A stretch of DNA of 26,366 bases from Deltaproteobacteria bacterium (GCA_021163945.1 JAGGTC010000114.1:1-26366), one strand, 5' to 3'. Counted from the first letter of the stretch, positions 1 through 9,114 are shown. The notes: generated by a model not told the origin, from the letters alone. Made by a program: numbers and translations.

Positions 1-150
1 ACAGAGAAGGGAGAACAATATGTAGAGGCAATGGGGCAAGGTTAAGAAGGTCTAACACCCTTCCATTGGAATCTACTTGAGACAAGTCACAACCCTTTTC
101 ATCAAAAGAAAACTCCTGTGGTGATTTTTTGACACAATTCTAAGTGAGTC

Positions 151-179
151 TTGACTTACATAGATACTTAGGATATTCT
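151..179 (+). promoter_or_regulatory. Predicted sigma-70 promoter for tRNA-Leu and tig-clpP-clpX
   Basis: A -35 box TTGACT (151-156) and a -10 box TATTCT (174-179) are separated by 17 bp. The expected transcription start, about 186-187, falls at the 5' end of tRNA-Leu (188), which supports the call. No other good promoter is seen before tig, so tig, clpP and clpX are probably co-transcribed with the tRNA. A perfect TTGACA at 129-134 has no matching -10 box at the right distance. Confidence 0.6.
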
Positions 180-187
180 AGATTAAA

Positions 188-269
188 GCGAGAGTGGCGG
201 AACTGGCAGACGCGCAGGACTTAGGATCCTGTGGGTAAAACCGTGCGGGTTCGACTCCCGCCTCTCGCA
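188..269 (+). tRNA. tRNA-Leu, anticodon UAG
   Basis: The 7-bp acceptor stem pairs GCGAGAG (188-194) with CTCTCGC (262-268), followed by discriminator A at 269. The anticodon stem CAGGA/TCCTG encloses the loop CTTAGGA, giving anticodon TAG for CUA/CUN leucine codons. The T arm is GCGGG-TTCGACT-CCCGC (245-261). A long variable arm with a short GGGT/ACC stem marks a class II tRNA, as expected for leucine. The CCA end is not encoded. The trigger factor gene starts only about 10 bases downstream, so 3' processing of the tRNA would also create the 5' end of the tig mRNA. Confidence 0.97.
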
Positions 270-279
270 TATGGGGACT

Positions 280-1566
280 ATGGAGATTAAGGTAGAGGAG
301 CTAAGTAGTGTTAAGCGTAAGTTAGAAGTAGTAGTGCCAAAGGAAAAGGTTGATGAAGAGATAGAGACAATCTGTCAGGATCTAAAAAAACGGGTAAAGG
401 TAAAGGGCTTTCGACCTGGAAGGGTGCCTATTCCTATCCTAAAGCGTATTTACCATCAGGATGTGATAAGTCAAGCAATGTTAAAGATTATTGAGAAGAC
501 ATACCAAAAGGCCCTGGATGAGGCAAAACTAAAGCCACTATTTGAACCCACAATCTCCCCTGAGGCACTGGAGGAGGGTAAGGCATTTAAATATGCAGTT
601 ACATTAGAGGTAATGCCCGATATTAAATTAGGGGAATATAAGGGCCTGGAGGTAGAAGTGCCCTTAGTAGATATTGATGAGGATACCGTAAATAGAGAGT
701 TAGAGAAGCTGAGGGAGACCCATGCCGAGGTTGGAGATATTAAGGAAGAAAGGCCTTTAAAATTGGGGGACTATGCTATCCTTGATTTTCAAGGATATAT
801 TGGGGAAACACCTATAGATAACCTTAAGGCCAATGATTTTATGGTAGAATTGGGAGGTCAACAATTACATGAAAATATAGAAAAGTCATTATTGGGGATG
901 AAGAAGGGAGAAGAGAAGGTTGTTAAGCTTAAATACCCCAAAGATCACCAAGACCCTAACTTAGCAGGTAAGGAGGTAGAGCTTAAAATAAAGGTAAAGG
1001 ATATCAGGGAAAAGATTTTACCAGAGTTAAATGACGAATTTGCCAAACAGGTTGGAGATTATGAAAATTTAGATCAATTAAAAGAGGCAGTTAAAAGGGA
1101 CATTGAACAACGTGTAAAGGCGGCCAGGGATGCCTATATTAAAGATAAAATTATCTCTCAGTTGATAAAGGAGACAGAGATTGAGGTCCCAGAAGGTTTG
1201 GTAGAACAGGAGCTTCATTTGATGATAGATAGGGCCTCTAGGTTTTCATCTCCACATATCAAAGAGCACCTAGACCTTGAAAAGATGAAGAAGGATTTGC
1301 GTCCATTGGCAGAGGAGAAGGTAAAAATGCACTTAATTTTGGGAAAGATTGCTGAGCTAGAAAACATTAAGCCAACAAAGGAAGAACTAGATGAAAATCT
1401 ATCCGCAGTGGCCTCCCAGCTTAAGAAAAGTGTGGAGTCCCTGAGGGGCTCTTATGCAGAGGAGAGGTTAAGGGTGCATATCATAGAGGAGAAGACATTG
1501 AAATTTCTTAGAGATCATGCCAAAATTATAGAAAAAAATATGAAAAAAAAGGATGATGAAAAATGA
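280..1566 (+). CDS. tig: Trigger factor (ribosome-associated chaperone / prolyl isomerase)
   Basis: Cytosolic chaperone that docks on the ribosome at the peptide exit and binds nascent chains. The ribosome-binding signature GFRPGR lies at residues 43-48 when the ATG at 280 is used, the same numbering as the E. coli GFRKGK motif. This favours 280 over the in-frame ATG at 271. A central FKBP-type prolyl isomerase domain spans about residues 155-245 (starting near LGDYAILDFQGYIG), followed by the helical C-terminal substrate-binding domain. Length is 428 aa, normal for the family. The Shine-Dalgarno sequence is poor (GGGG at 273-276, spacer too short), fitting an mRNA 5' end made by tRNA processing. 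The stop overlaps the clpP start (ATGA), so the two are translationally coupled. Confidence 0.96.
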   Translation: MEIKVEELSSVKRKLEVVVPKEKVDEEIETICQDLKKRVKVKGFRPGRVPIPILKRIYHQDVISQAMLKIIEKTYQKALDEAKLKPLFEPTISPEALEEGKAFKYAVTLEVMPDIKLGEYKGLEVEVPLVDIDEDTVNRELEKLRETHAEVGDIKEERPLKLGDYAILDFQGYIGETPIDNLKANDFMVELGGQQLHENIEKSLLGMKKGEEKVVKLKYPKDHQDPNLAGKEVELKIKVKDIREKILPELNDEFAKQVGDYENLDQLKEAVKRDIEQRVKAARDAYIKDKIISQLIKETEIEVPEGLVEQELHLMIDRASRFSSPHIKEHLDLEKMKKDLRPLAEEKVKMHLILGKIAELENIKPTKEELDENLSAVASQLKKSVESLRGSYAEERLRVHIIEEKTLKFLRDHAKIIEKNMKKKDDEK

Positions 1567-2180
1567 GTCTTATTCCCATTGTTATTGAACAAACAGGACG
1601 TGGAGAGAGGGCCTATGATATTTATTCACGCCTCCTAAAGGATCGAATAATATTTCTGGGGGATGCCATAGATGATGCCATTGCCAATCTCATAGTTGCC
1701 CAATTGCTCTTTTTAGAATCAGAGGATCCAGATAAGGATATCCATTTTTATATCAATTCACCGGGGGGGATTATCACTGCGGGTTTGGCCATTTATGATA
1801 CTATGATGTACATTAGGTGTCCTGTCTGCACATATTGTATAGGGCAGGCATCCAGCATGGCAGCCGTATTACTTGCAGCTGGGATTAAAGGGAAGAGATA
1901 TGCCTTACCCCATTCCCGCATATTGATTCACCAACCATTGGGGGCCTTTCAAGGACAGGCCGCTGAAGTTGAAATCCAGGCAAGAGAAATTTTGCGTTTA
2001 AGGGAGGTTGTAAATAAGATTTTGTCTAAGCATACCGGGCAACCCTTAGAAAGAATACAACAAGACACAGAGAGGGATTTTTATATGGACGGTGAGCAGG
2101 CCTGCCGATATGGCATAGTTGATGCGGTGATCTCAAAGAGGGAGACAGAAAAGGTGGCTATTGCCTTGGGAGGTGTTTAA
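1563..2180 (+). CDS. clpP: ATP-dependent Clp protease proteolytic subunit ClpP
   Basis: Serine peptidase that forms the double-heptamer chamber which degrades proteins unfolded by ClpX. The catalytic triad is complete: Ser98 in GQASSMA, His123 in ILIHQP and Asp172 in ERDFYMDG, matching the E. coli spacing. Length is 205 aa, normal. There is little or no propeptide before the conserved IPIVIEQTGRGERAYDI. The start overlaps the tig stop by four bases (ATGA), with an AAAGGATG ribosome site about 9 bases upstream inside tig. clpX begins on the base after the stop codon, so subunit and unfoldase are made together. Confidence 0.98.
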   Translation: MSLIPIVIEQTGRGERAYDIYSRLLKDRIIFLGDAIDDAIANLIVAQLLFLESEDPDKDIHFYINSPGGIITAGLAIYDTMMYIRCPVCTYCIGQASSMAAVLLAAGIKGKRYALPHSRILIHQPLGAFQGQAAEVEIQAREILRLREVVNKILSKHTGQPLERIQQDTERDFYMDGEQACRYGIVDAVISKRETEKVAIALGGV

Positions 2181-3431
2181 ATGGTGAGGAAGAATAAATC
2201 TAGAGAGAAAAAGTTGTGTTGTTCATTTTGTGGCAAGAGCCAGGATGAGGTGAGAAAACTCATTGCCGGGCCTTCGGTTTATATATGTGATGAGTGTGTT
2301 GAGCTCTGCAATGAGATCCTAGCTGAGGAATATGAGACAGAGGGCATAGGCCCAAGCTACAACCTACCAAAACCTGCACAAATAAAGGCATTCTTAGATG
2401 AGTATGTTATTGGACAGGAAAAGGCAAAGAAGATGCTCTCTGTGGCTGTCTATAACCACTATAAACGCATCTACAGTCGTGTGGAATTGGATAATGTAGA
2501 ACTACAAAAGACTAATATTTTACTCATTGGGCCTACAGGGTGTGGCAAGACCCTGCTTGCCCAAACATTGGCAAAGTTTCTTAATGTACCCTTTACCATT
2601 GCCGATGCAACTACACTAACAGAGGCAGGCTATGTAGGGGAAGATGTAGAAAATATTATCCTTTATCTACTTCAGGCAGCAGACTATGATATTGAGCGTG
2701 CCTCACAAGGCATTGTTTATATAGATGAGATAGATAAAATAGCCCGCAAAACAGATGGACCTTCCATTACCCGAGATGTTTCGGGTGAGGGGGTACAACA
2801 GGCCCTGCTCAAGATTGTAGAGGGGACTATAGCCAATATCCCCCCAAAAGGGGGTAGAAAACACCCTCAGCAGGAATTTTTAAAGGTGGATACAACAAAT
2901 ATCCTATTCATATGCGGGGGGGCATTTGTGGGCTTAGAAGATATTGTAAGGTCACGTATTGGCAGCAAAGGGCTAGGATTTGGAGCAGAGATTAGGAGTA
3001 AAAAAGGGGAAAAGGTAGGAGAGGTCTTAGAAAATGTGCAACCAGAGGATTTGATTAGATATGGGATGATTCCTGAATTTGTTGGTCGTTTCCCCGTGAC
3101 TGCAATTCTCTATGAACTTACTGAGCAGGACCTAGTGGATATCCTTGTCAAACCCAAAAATTCAATCATCCGTCAATATCAAAAATTGTTCAAAATGGAG
3201 AATGTAAGTTTGAGATTTACTGATGCAGCCTTGCATGAAATTGCCAAACAGGCTATAAAGCGTAATACAGGGGCAAGGGGGCTGAAGACTATAATTGAAA
3301 ATATACTTTTAGATACGATGTTTATATTACCAGACCTAGAGAGTGTTAAAGAGTGTGTAATTGATGAAGATGTAATCCTAAGTGGTAAATCACCCCTTAT
3401 TGTTTATGAAAGTAAGGCAAAAACAGCCTAA
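2181..3431 (+). CDS. clpX: ATP-dependent Clp protease ATP-binding subunit ClpX
   Basis: AAA+ unfoldase that recognises tagged substrates and feeds them into ClpP. The N-terminal zinc-binding domain has four cysteines (C14, C17, C36, C39). Walker A is GPTGCGKT (117-124), with Cys where E. coli has Ser. Pore loop 1 is GYVGED (150-155), Walker B is IDEID (Asp182, Glu183), and sensor 2 is in GARGLK. The ClpP-docking loop carries LGF in GLGFGAE rather than IGF. Length 416 aa is normal. The ribosome site GGGAGGTG lies in the last codons of clpP, about 6 bases before the ATG, which follows the clpP stop directly. Confidence 0.98.
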   Translation: MVRKNKSREKKLCCSFCGKSQDEVRKLIAGPSVYICDECVELCNEILAEEYETEGIGPSYNLPKPAQIKAFLDEYVIGQEKAKKMLSVAVYNHYKRIYSRVELDNVELQKTNILLIGPTGCGKTLLAQTLAKFLNVPFTIADATTLTEAGYVGEDVENIILYLLQAADYDIERASQGIVYIDEIDKIARKTDGPSITRDVSGEGVQQALLKIVEGTIANIPPKGGRKHPQQEFLKVDTTNILFICGGAFVGLEDIVRSRIGSKGLGFGAEIRSKKGEKVGEVLENVQPEDLIRYGMIPEFVGRFPVTAILYELTEQDLVDILVKPKNSIIRQYQKLFKMENVSLRFTDAALHEIAKQAIKRNTGARGLKTIIENILLDTMFILPDLESVKECVIDEDVILSGKSPLIVYESKAKTA

Positions 3432-3483
3432 TTTTGACCTTCCTTTTCTAGGAAAAAGTGATTATAATAAGTAGGAGGCTTAG

Positions 3484-5910
3484 ATGTTCTTTTTTAACCG
3501 TAATAAAACAAATAACCCACAGAGGGATATTATTAACCTTCCCTTACTGCCTTTAAGGGATGTAGTAGTCTTTCCCTATATGGTCATTCCACTCTTTGTA
3601 GGAAGGAAGTGTTCTATTGCGGCACTAGACCATGCTATGACACTGGGGCGGACTATCTTCTTGGTATCACAGAGAAAGGCCCAAGTAGATGAGCCTAAAG
3701 AAAGGGACCTTTATACTGTAGGTACCATAGGAAGTATTCTACAACTTTTGAGATTGCCTGATGGAACAGTAAAGGTACTTATAGAGGGGAAGCAGAGGGG
3801 GCGTATTATTAGATATTTGCCCAACCAAGATTTCTTCCTGGCGGAGATAGAAAAGATAGATGATTCTTATGTCCCTACCGTAGAGACAGAGGCCCTTGTT
3901 CGTTCTCTCGTATCTGCCTTTGAGGAATATGCAAAGCTTAATCCAAAGATTACAAATGAGATAGTAAATATGGTTACATCTGCTGAGGAGCCCCCTCGGT
4001 TGGCTGACATTGTTGCTGCACACATTTTTATCAAAGTAGACAAAAAACAACAGATTCTAGAGACATTTGATGTAAACAAGAGGATGGAACTGGTACTAGG
4101 CCTTGTACGTGGTGAAATCGAGGTAATAAGGACAGAGCAACGCATTAAGGCACGTGTTAAAAAGCAGATGGAGAAGACCCAGAAAGAATATTATCTTACA
4201 GAGCAGATGAAGGCCATCCAAAAGGAGATGGGAGAGGGAGAGGAGTTAAGGGATGAGATCAAGGAGTTAGAAAGGAAGATAAAGGCCAAACCTATGTCTA
4301 AGGAGGCAAAGAGAAAGGCACTTCATGAACTCAAAAAACTAAAGATGATGGCCCCCATGTCTGCTGAGGCTACAGTGGTAAGGAACTATATAGACTGGCT
4401 CATTTCCTTACCTTGGAATAAAAAGGCAAAGGTGAGGTTGGACCTTGATGAGGCCAAACGTATATTGGATGAAAATCACTATGGTTTAGAAGAACCAAAG
4501 GAGCGTATCTTAGAGTATTTGGCTGTACAGCACCTGGCCAAAAAGGTAAAGGGTACTATCCTCTGCTTTGTAGGCCCACCAGGTGGTGGGAAGACATCCT
4601 TGGCAAGGTCAATAGCACAGGCTACAGGGAGGGAGTTTGTACGTCTTTCCCTAGGTGGGATACGCGATGAGGCCGAGATCAGAGGGCACAGGAGGACCTA
4701 TATTGGGGCACTTCCAGGAAAGATCATCCAATCCCTCCGTAGGGTAAAGACCAATAATCCTGTATTCTGTTTGGACGAGATTGACAAGCTTGGCACAGAT
4801 TTTAGAGGGGACCCTGCAGCGGCCCTCTTGGAGGTATTGGACCCAGAACAAAATTTTGCCTTTAATGACCACTATTTAGATGTAGACTATGACCTCTCTG
4901 AGATATTTTTCATTACTACAGCAAATACACTATACACTATACCTTGGGCATTGCAGGATCGGATGGAGATTATAAGACTGCCCGGTTACACAGATATTGA
5001 GAAATATCATATTGCTACAAAATTTTTAATACCTAAACAAATAAAACAGTGTGGCCTTAGAGAAGATCATATTTCCTTTTCAAACAGTGCCATATATGAG
5101 ATTATTCATTCCTATACAAAAGAGGCAGGTGTAAGGAATCTAGAGAGGTGTATTGCCTCTGTCTGCCGTAAAGTTGCCAAGGAGATAGTAAGAAAGGGGG
5201 CACAGACAAAGATACATGTGACTAAGGCAGGATTAAACAAATACCTAGGTGTTCCGAAGTACCGTTTTGGTCAGAGGGAGGAAAAAGACGAGGTAGGTGT
5301 AGCTACTGGCTTGGCATGGACAGAACTTGGTGGTGAATTGCTGCAAACTGAGGTTGCAATAATGCCTGGGAAGGGGAAGTTAATTGTTACAGGAAAGTTG
5401 GGAGAGGTAATGCAGGAATCGGCACAGGCAGCCCTGAGCTATGTACGTTCAAGGGCTATTAGCTTTGGCCTAGAACCAAACTTTTATGAAAAATATGATG
5501 TTCACATCCATGTGCCAGAGGGTGCTGTGCCAAAGGATGGCCCCTCTGCAGGTATTACTATGGCCGCTGCCCTGGTCTCTGCCCTGACCAAGGTAGCAGT
5601 GAGAAAGGATGTGGCTATGACGGGTGAAATTACCCTCCGTGGAAAGGTCTTGCCCGTTGGTGGTCTGAAAGAGAAGTTATTGGCTGCACATAGGGGGCGT
5701 ATTAAAAAGGTCATAATCCCCAAGGAGAATAAGAAGGATCTGAGGGAGATACCAAACAAGATTCTAAAGACACTTGAGGTTGTCTGTGTTGGCCACATGG
5801 ATGAGGTGCTTAAGGAGGCCCTAAGTACAGAGCTTCCTATAAAAGAACCTATTATAAAACCAAAGCCTGTTGAGACACATACATCAGATCGACCTAGATT
5901 AATGCAATAA
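3484..5910 (+). CDS. lon: ATP-dependent protease La (Lon)
   Basis: Homohexameric AAA+ protease of the cytosol that degrades damaged and regulatory proteins. Domain order is a LON substrate-binding domain from about residue 18 (LPLLPLRDVVVFPYMVIPL), a coiled-coil linker near 220-290, the AAA+ module with Walker A GPPGGGKT (364-371) and Walker B CLDEIDKLG, and a C-terminal peptidase domain. The Ser-Lys dyad is Ser688 (KDGPSAG) and Lys731 (GLKEKL), 43 residues apart as in E. coli. Length is 808 aa, normal. A strong AGGAGG (3473-3478) lies 5 bases before the ATG. A 52-base gap separates it from clpX. No sigma-32-like heat-shock promoter is evident there, so read-through from clpX is likely. Confidence 0.98.
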   Translation: MFFFNRNKTNNPQRDIINLPLLPLRDVVVFPYMVIPLFVGRKCSIAALDHAMTLGRTIFLVSQRKAQVDEPKERDLYTVGTIGSILQLLRLPDGTVKVLIEGKQRGRIIRYLPNQDFFLAEIEKIDDSYVPTVETEALVRSLVSAFEEYAKLNPKITNEIVNMVTSAEEPPRLADIVAAHIFIKVDKKQQILETFDVNKRMELVLGLVRGEIEVIRTEQRIKARVKKQMEKTQKEYYLTEQMKAIQKEMGEGEELRDEIKELERKIKAKPMSKEAKRKALHELKKLKMMAPMSAEATVVRNYIDWLISLPWNKKAKVRLDLDEAKRILDENHYGLEEPKERILEYLAVQHLAKKVKGTILCFVGPPGGGKTSLARSIAQATGREFVRLSLGGIRDEAEIRGHRRTYIGALPGKIIQSLRRVKTNNPVFCLDEIDKLGTDFRGDPAAALLEVLDPEQNFAFNDHYLDVDYDLSEIFFITTANTLYTIPWALQDRMEIIRLPGYTDIEKYHIATKFLIPKQIKQCGLREDHISFSNSAIYEIIHSYTKEAGVRNLERCIASVCRKVAKEIVRKGAQTKIHVTKAGLNKYLGVPKYRFGQREEKDEVGVATGLAWTELGGELLQTEVAIMPGKGKLIVTGKLGEVMQESAQAALSYVRSRAISFGLEPNFYEKYDVHIHVPEGAVPKDGPSAGITMAAALVSALTKVAVRKDVAMTGEITLRGKVLPVGGLKEKLLAAHRGRIKKVIIPKENKKDLREIPNKILKTLEVVCVGHMDEVLKEALSTELPIKEPIIKPKPVETHTSDRPRLMQ

Positions 5911-5921
5911 TATCCTTTTTC

Positions 5922-5949
5922 TTGACATCTGTCTTTTCCTTTGTAAAAT
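5922..5949 (+). promoter_or_regulatory. Predicted sigma-70 promoter for the isochorismatase–ugd–hisS–aspS operon
   Basis: A perfect -35 TTGACA (5922-5927), a 16-bp spacer and a -10 TAAAAT (5944-5949, five of six consensus bases) lie in the 55-base gap after lon. The expected start near 5956 leaves a leader of about 10 bases before the ATG at 5966, with no Shine-Dalgarno sequence. All genes to 11917 follow on this strand with minimal gaps, so this is probably the operon promoter. Confidence 0.6.
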
Positions 5950-5965
5950 CAACCAAGTTTGAATT

Positions 5966-6505
5966 ATGTTTTTAAAGAGAGAGGACACAGCTGTTCTTGT
6001 AATAGATATACAAGAGAGATTGCTGAAGGCAATGGATAATTATAAACAGCTATTAAAGGATACCATCAAACTTTTAAAGGGCTGTACAATTTTAAGACTA
6101 CCTATATTGGCTACCGAACAATATCCTAAAGGGCTTGGGCCTACTGTGCCAGAGCTTGCAAGCCTCATCCCTGATGAGAATATCTATTCTAAGAATAGCT
6201 TTTCTGGCTATATCCCAGCTATAAAAAATCATTTAAATACCTGGGCTAAAAGAAGTATCCTCTTGTTAGGTATAGAGGCCCATGTCTGTATCTTTCAAAC
6301 ATGTTGTGATCTGTTAGAGGATGGGTATAGTGTATATATCCCGATAGAATGTGTTTCTTCACGCAGTCACCTCCATGCTAAAAATGCCTTAAGATTGATG
6401 GATAAGATTGGTGCGTGGATTGTTAATGTAGAAATGGTTCTATTTGCTCTCTTGAAAACCAAAGATGCACCAGAGTTTAGGCAAATTTTAGATTTATTAA
6501 AATAG
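5966..6505 (+). CDS. Isochorismatase-family cysteine hydrolase
   Basis: Member of the isochorismatase-like hydrolase superfamily (nicotinamidase and YcaC-like enzymes), which cleave C-N or C-O bonds through a cysteine nucleophile. The triad looks complete: Asp14 in VLVIDIQERL, Lys76 in YSKNSFSGY and Cys108 in LLGIEAHVCIFQT. The GIEAHVC segment is the usual cis-peptide and nucleophile motif. At 179 aa it is a compact single-domain form. It lacks the longer segments and nicotinamidase metal-site motifs, so it resembles the uncharacterised YcaC-like group and its substrate cannot be named. It is the first gene after a good promoter, but its ATG has no Shine-Dalgarno sequence. ugd follows after 12 bases. 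Confidence 0.85.
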   Translation: MFLKREDTAVLVIDIQERLLKAMDNYKQLLKDTIKLLKGCTILRLPILATEQYPKGLGPTVPELASLIPDENIYSKNSFSGYIPAIKNHLNTWAKRSILLLGIEAHVCIFQTCCDLLEDGYSVYIPIECVSSRSHLHAKNALRLMDKIGAWIVNVEMVLFALLKTKDAPEFRQILDLLK

Positions 6506-6517
6506 AGGGTTAAAAAG

Positions 6518-7840
6518 ATGAATCTTTGCATAGTTGGTCCAGGCTATGTTGGGCTAGTTACCGCTGCCTGCTTTGCAGAGATGGGAAATGATGTAGTGTG
6601 TATAGGCAGAAGGGAAGATCCTATAGAAATGCTAAATAAGGGGATCTTGCATATCTATGAGCCAGGACTGGAGGAGTTAATAAGACGTAACTTAAAGGAT
6701 GGCCGCCTGCGTTTTTCACACAATCTAAAAGAGGGGATTGAGGCTTCATCTATTATCTTCATTGCCGTAGGTACACCTTCTAATAGGGATGGTTCTTGTA
6801 ATTTGAAATATGTGTTTGAAGTGGCTGAGGAGATTGGAAGGTCAATGAATAGCTACCGCATTATAGCTATAAAATCCACAGTCCCTATAGGGACAGCAAA
6901 AAATGTTGAAAAAATCATTAAAAGGCAACTTTCTTTAAGGGGTCTTGATATAAAATTTGACGTAATCTCTAATCCAGAGTTTTTAAAGGAAGGGGATGCA
7001 ATAAGTGATTTTATGAAGCCAGATAGGATCATCATTGGCACATCTAATGAGGATGTAGCAAGGATTATGAAAGAGCTATATGCCCCGTTTGCTAGGTCAA
7101 GGGACAAACTTATTGTTATGGACCAGTGTAGTGCAGAGATGACAAAGTATGCAGCCAATTGTATGCTTGCTACAAAGATCTCCTTTATCAATGAAATTGC
7201 CAATATCTGCGAGATGGTAGGTGCTGATGTAACGCTTGTAAGAAAGGGAATAGGTGCTGATCATCGCATTGGCTATTATTTTATCTACCCAGGGATAGGT
7301 TTTGGTGGCTCATGCATCCCCAAGGATCTGAATGCCTTAATTCATGTAGCCAATGAGCATGGTGTTGAGCCAAGGCTCCTTAAGGCAGTGAGGGAGATAA
7401 ATGAGAGGCAAAAGTTGATCCTGGCAGAAAAGATAATCTCTTATTTTCAAAAAAGGGGTGGGGTATCAGGAAGGCATATTGCCATCTGGGGGCTCTCCTT
7501 TAAACCAAATACAAGTGATATGAGGGAGGCACCTTCAATAAGCATCATCTCCAAATTGATCGAGGCAGGTGCCTATATCTATGCCTATGACCCTATAGCC
7601 ACCCCTACAGCAAGGGAGGTCTTTGGCAACAAGATAAGATATGCCAAGAGTGCATATGAGGCACTAAAGGGGGCCCATGCATTGGCCCTTGTGACTGAGT
7701 GGAATGAATTCCGTTATCCAGATTTTGATCGCATGTCTTCACTTATGGCAGAAAGGGTGATATTTGATGGTAGAAACCTCTATAATCCTCATGAATTAAA
7801 GAAGAGGGGATTTATCTATTTTGGGATAGGGCAAAAATGA
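6518..7840 (+). CDS. ugd: UDP-glucose 6-dehydrogenase
   Basis: NAD-dependent cytosolic enzyme that oxidises UDP-glucose to UDP-glucuronate, a precursor for capsule, exopolysaccharide and modified lipid A sugars. The N-terminal Rossmann domain begins at residue 1 with CIVGPGYVGL. NPEFLKEG (152-159) holds the conserved Glu and Lys, and the catalytic Cys266 is in GFGGSCIPKDL. A C-terminal UDP-binding domain includes LSFKPNTSDMREAPS. Length 440 aa is normal. A related UDP-sugar dehydrogenase is possible but less likely given these motifs. No glycosyltransferase genes lie nearby, so it stands apart from any polysaccharide cluster here. AGAGGG lies about 8 bases before the ATG. The stop overlaps hisS (ATGA). 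Confidence 0.93.
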   Translation: MNLCIVGPGYVGLVTAACFAEMGNDVVCIGRREDPIEMLNKGILHIYEPGLEELIRRNLKDGRLRFSHNLKEGIEASSIIFIAVGTPSNRDGSCNLKYVFEVAEEIGRSMNSYRIIAIKSTVPIGTAKNVEKIIKRQLSLRGLDIKFDVISNPEFLKEGDAISDFMKPDRIIIGTSNEDVARIMKELYAPFARSRDKLIVMDQCSAEMTKYAANCMLATKISFINEIANICEMVGADVTLVRKGIGADHRIGYYFIYPGIGFGGSCIPKDLNALIHVANEHGVEPRLLKAVREINERQKLILAEKIISYFQKRGGVSGRHIAIWGLSFKPNTSDMREAPSISIISKLIEAGAYIYAYDPIATPTAREVFGNKIRYAKSAYEALKGAHALALVTEWNEFRYPDFDRMSSLMAERVIFDGRNLYNPHELKKRGFIYFGIGQK

Positions 7841-9114
7841 TCCAAAGGGTAAGGGGTTTTAGGGATATCCTCCCACCGGATATTAACAGGTGGCAATATG
7901 TAGAAAACACTGCCAGAAATATCCTGGAGAACTATGGTTTTAGAGAGGTAAGACTGCCAATTTTAGAAAGGACTGAGCTATTTTTACGCAGTATTGGAGA
8001 GACAACAGATATCGTAGAAAAGGAGATGTATAGTTTTATTGATAAGGACAAGTCACCTGTTACATTGAGGCCAGAGGCCACAGCAGGGGTAGTGAGGGCA
8101 TTTATCCAACATGGCCTCTACAATCAGATTTGGGCAAAGAAACTCTATACCATAGGCCCTATGTTTCGTAGGGAGAGGCCACAGAGGGGAAGATACCGTC
8201 AATTCTGGCAGATAAATGCAGAGATAATCGGTTATGGAGGCCCCCTTGCTGATGCAGAGATTATCAGCGCCTTGGATATGATTCTAAAGGCATTAAAGAT
8301 TAAGGGCTATGAAATTCAATTAAATTCCCTAGGGTGCAAGGGGTGCAGGCCTTATTTTAAAGAGGCACTTATGGACTATCTAAGCAATAAGGTGGAGGGG
8401 CTTTGTCCGGATTGCAGGCGTCGTCAAAAATTAAATCCGCTTAGGGTATTTGACTGCAAGGTAGAGGGCTGCAGAAAGATAATATTAGATGCCCCAAGGA
8501 TTATAGACTATCTTTGCCCTGATTGTCAGAGACACTTCATAGAGGTCCAAGACTATTTAAGGCAGATGGGTATAGAATTTAAGATGAACCCTTATCTTGT
8601 AAGGGGGTTAGATTATTATACAAGGACTACATTTGAGGTCATTGCCCCTGGGATTGGTGCACAGAATGCTATAGCAGGTGGTGGAAGGTATGATGAGCTT
8701 ATAAAGGAATTGGGGGGGAGGCCAACGCCAGCCATTGGTTTTGCCATTGGTATAGATAGGCTGCTTTCTTTACTTCCAGATATTGAGGAAAATAGGCGTC
8801 CTCTATTATTTTTGGCCCTTTTAGATGATGAGGGTGTTAAGATAGGGCTAAATTGGGCAAGGAAGTTAAGGCAGAAGGGGATTTGGGTAGAAATGGGTTA
8901 CAATAGATCTAGCCTTAAGTCTCAAATGAATAAGGCAAATAAATTAAATGCAAGATTCGTACTAATTATTGGTGAAGAGGAGAGGAAAAAGGGGAGGGCA
9001 ATCCTTAGGAATATGGATACAAAGGTGCAGGTAGATGTCCCTATCTCCCCTGATGAGGGCATCCCTTCATTTTTAAGCCAAATAAAAAATAAGGAGGAAA
9101 CTTGGTCAAGTTAG
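7837..9114 (+). CDS. hisS: Histidyl-tRNA synthetase
   Basis: Class II synthetase that attaches histidine to tRNA-His. Motif 2 spans about residues 104-125 (GPMFRRERPQRGRYRQFWQ), the His-specific motifs are LVRGLDYYTRTTFE (254-267) and AGGGRYDELI (280-289), and motif 3 is AIGFAIGIDRLL (299-310). An anticodon-binding domain follows from about 325. The insertion between motif 2 and the His motifs (residues 165-232) carries eight cysteines in CxxC-like pairs (167/170, 190/193, 207/212, 227/230), which suggests bound zinc; comparable Cys-rich insertions occur in HisRS of other anaerobes. Length is 425 aa. It overlaps ugd by four bases and aspS by thirteen. Confidence 0.97.
   Translation: MIQRVRGFRDILPPDINRWQYVENTARNILENYGFREVRLPILERTELFLRSIGETTDIVEKEMYSFIDKDKSPVTLRPEATAGVVRAFIQHGLYNQIWAKKLYTIGPMFRRERPQRGRYRQFWQINAEIIGYGGPLADAEIISALDMILKALKIKGYEIQLNSLGCKGCRPYFKEALMDYLSNKVEGLCPDCRRRQKLNPLRVFDCKVEGCRKIILDAPRIIDYLCPDCQRHFIEVQDYLRQMGIEFKMNPYLVRGLDYYTRTTFEVIAPGIGAQNAIAGGGRYDELIKELGGRPTPAIGFAIGIDRLLSLLPDIEENRRPLLFLALLDDEGVKIGLNWARKLRQKGIWVEMGYNRSSLKSQMNKANKLNARFVLIIGEEERKKGRAILRNMDTKVQVDVPISPDEGIPSFLSQIKNKEETWSS

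Noticed and set aside
1..45. Possible gene end on the plus strand, reading TEKGEQYVEAMGQG then TAA at 43-45
   Set aside because: Only 14 codons are visible and a minus-strand frame is also open to the left edge, so neither can be supported as a gene. A GAAGG/CCTTC hairpin at 46-63 follows but has no T-tract.
3434..3468. TTGACC (3434-3439) and TATAAT (3463-3468) before lon as a promoter
   Set aside because: The spacer is 23 bp, far too long, and a start placed by the TATAAT box would cut into the lon ribosome site.
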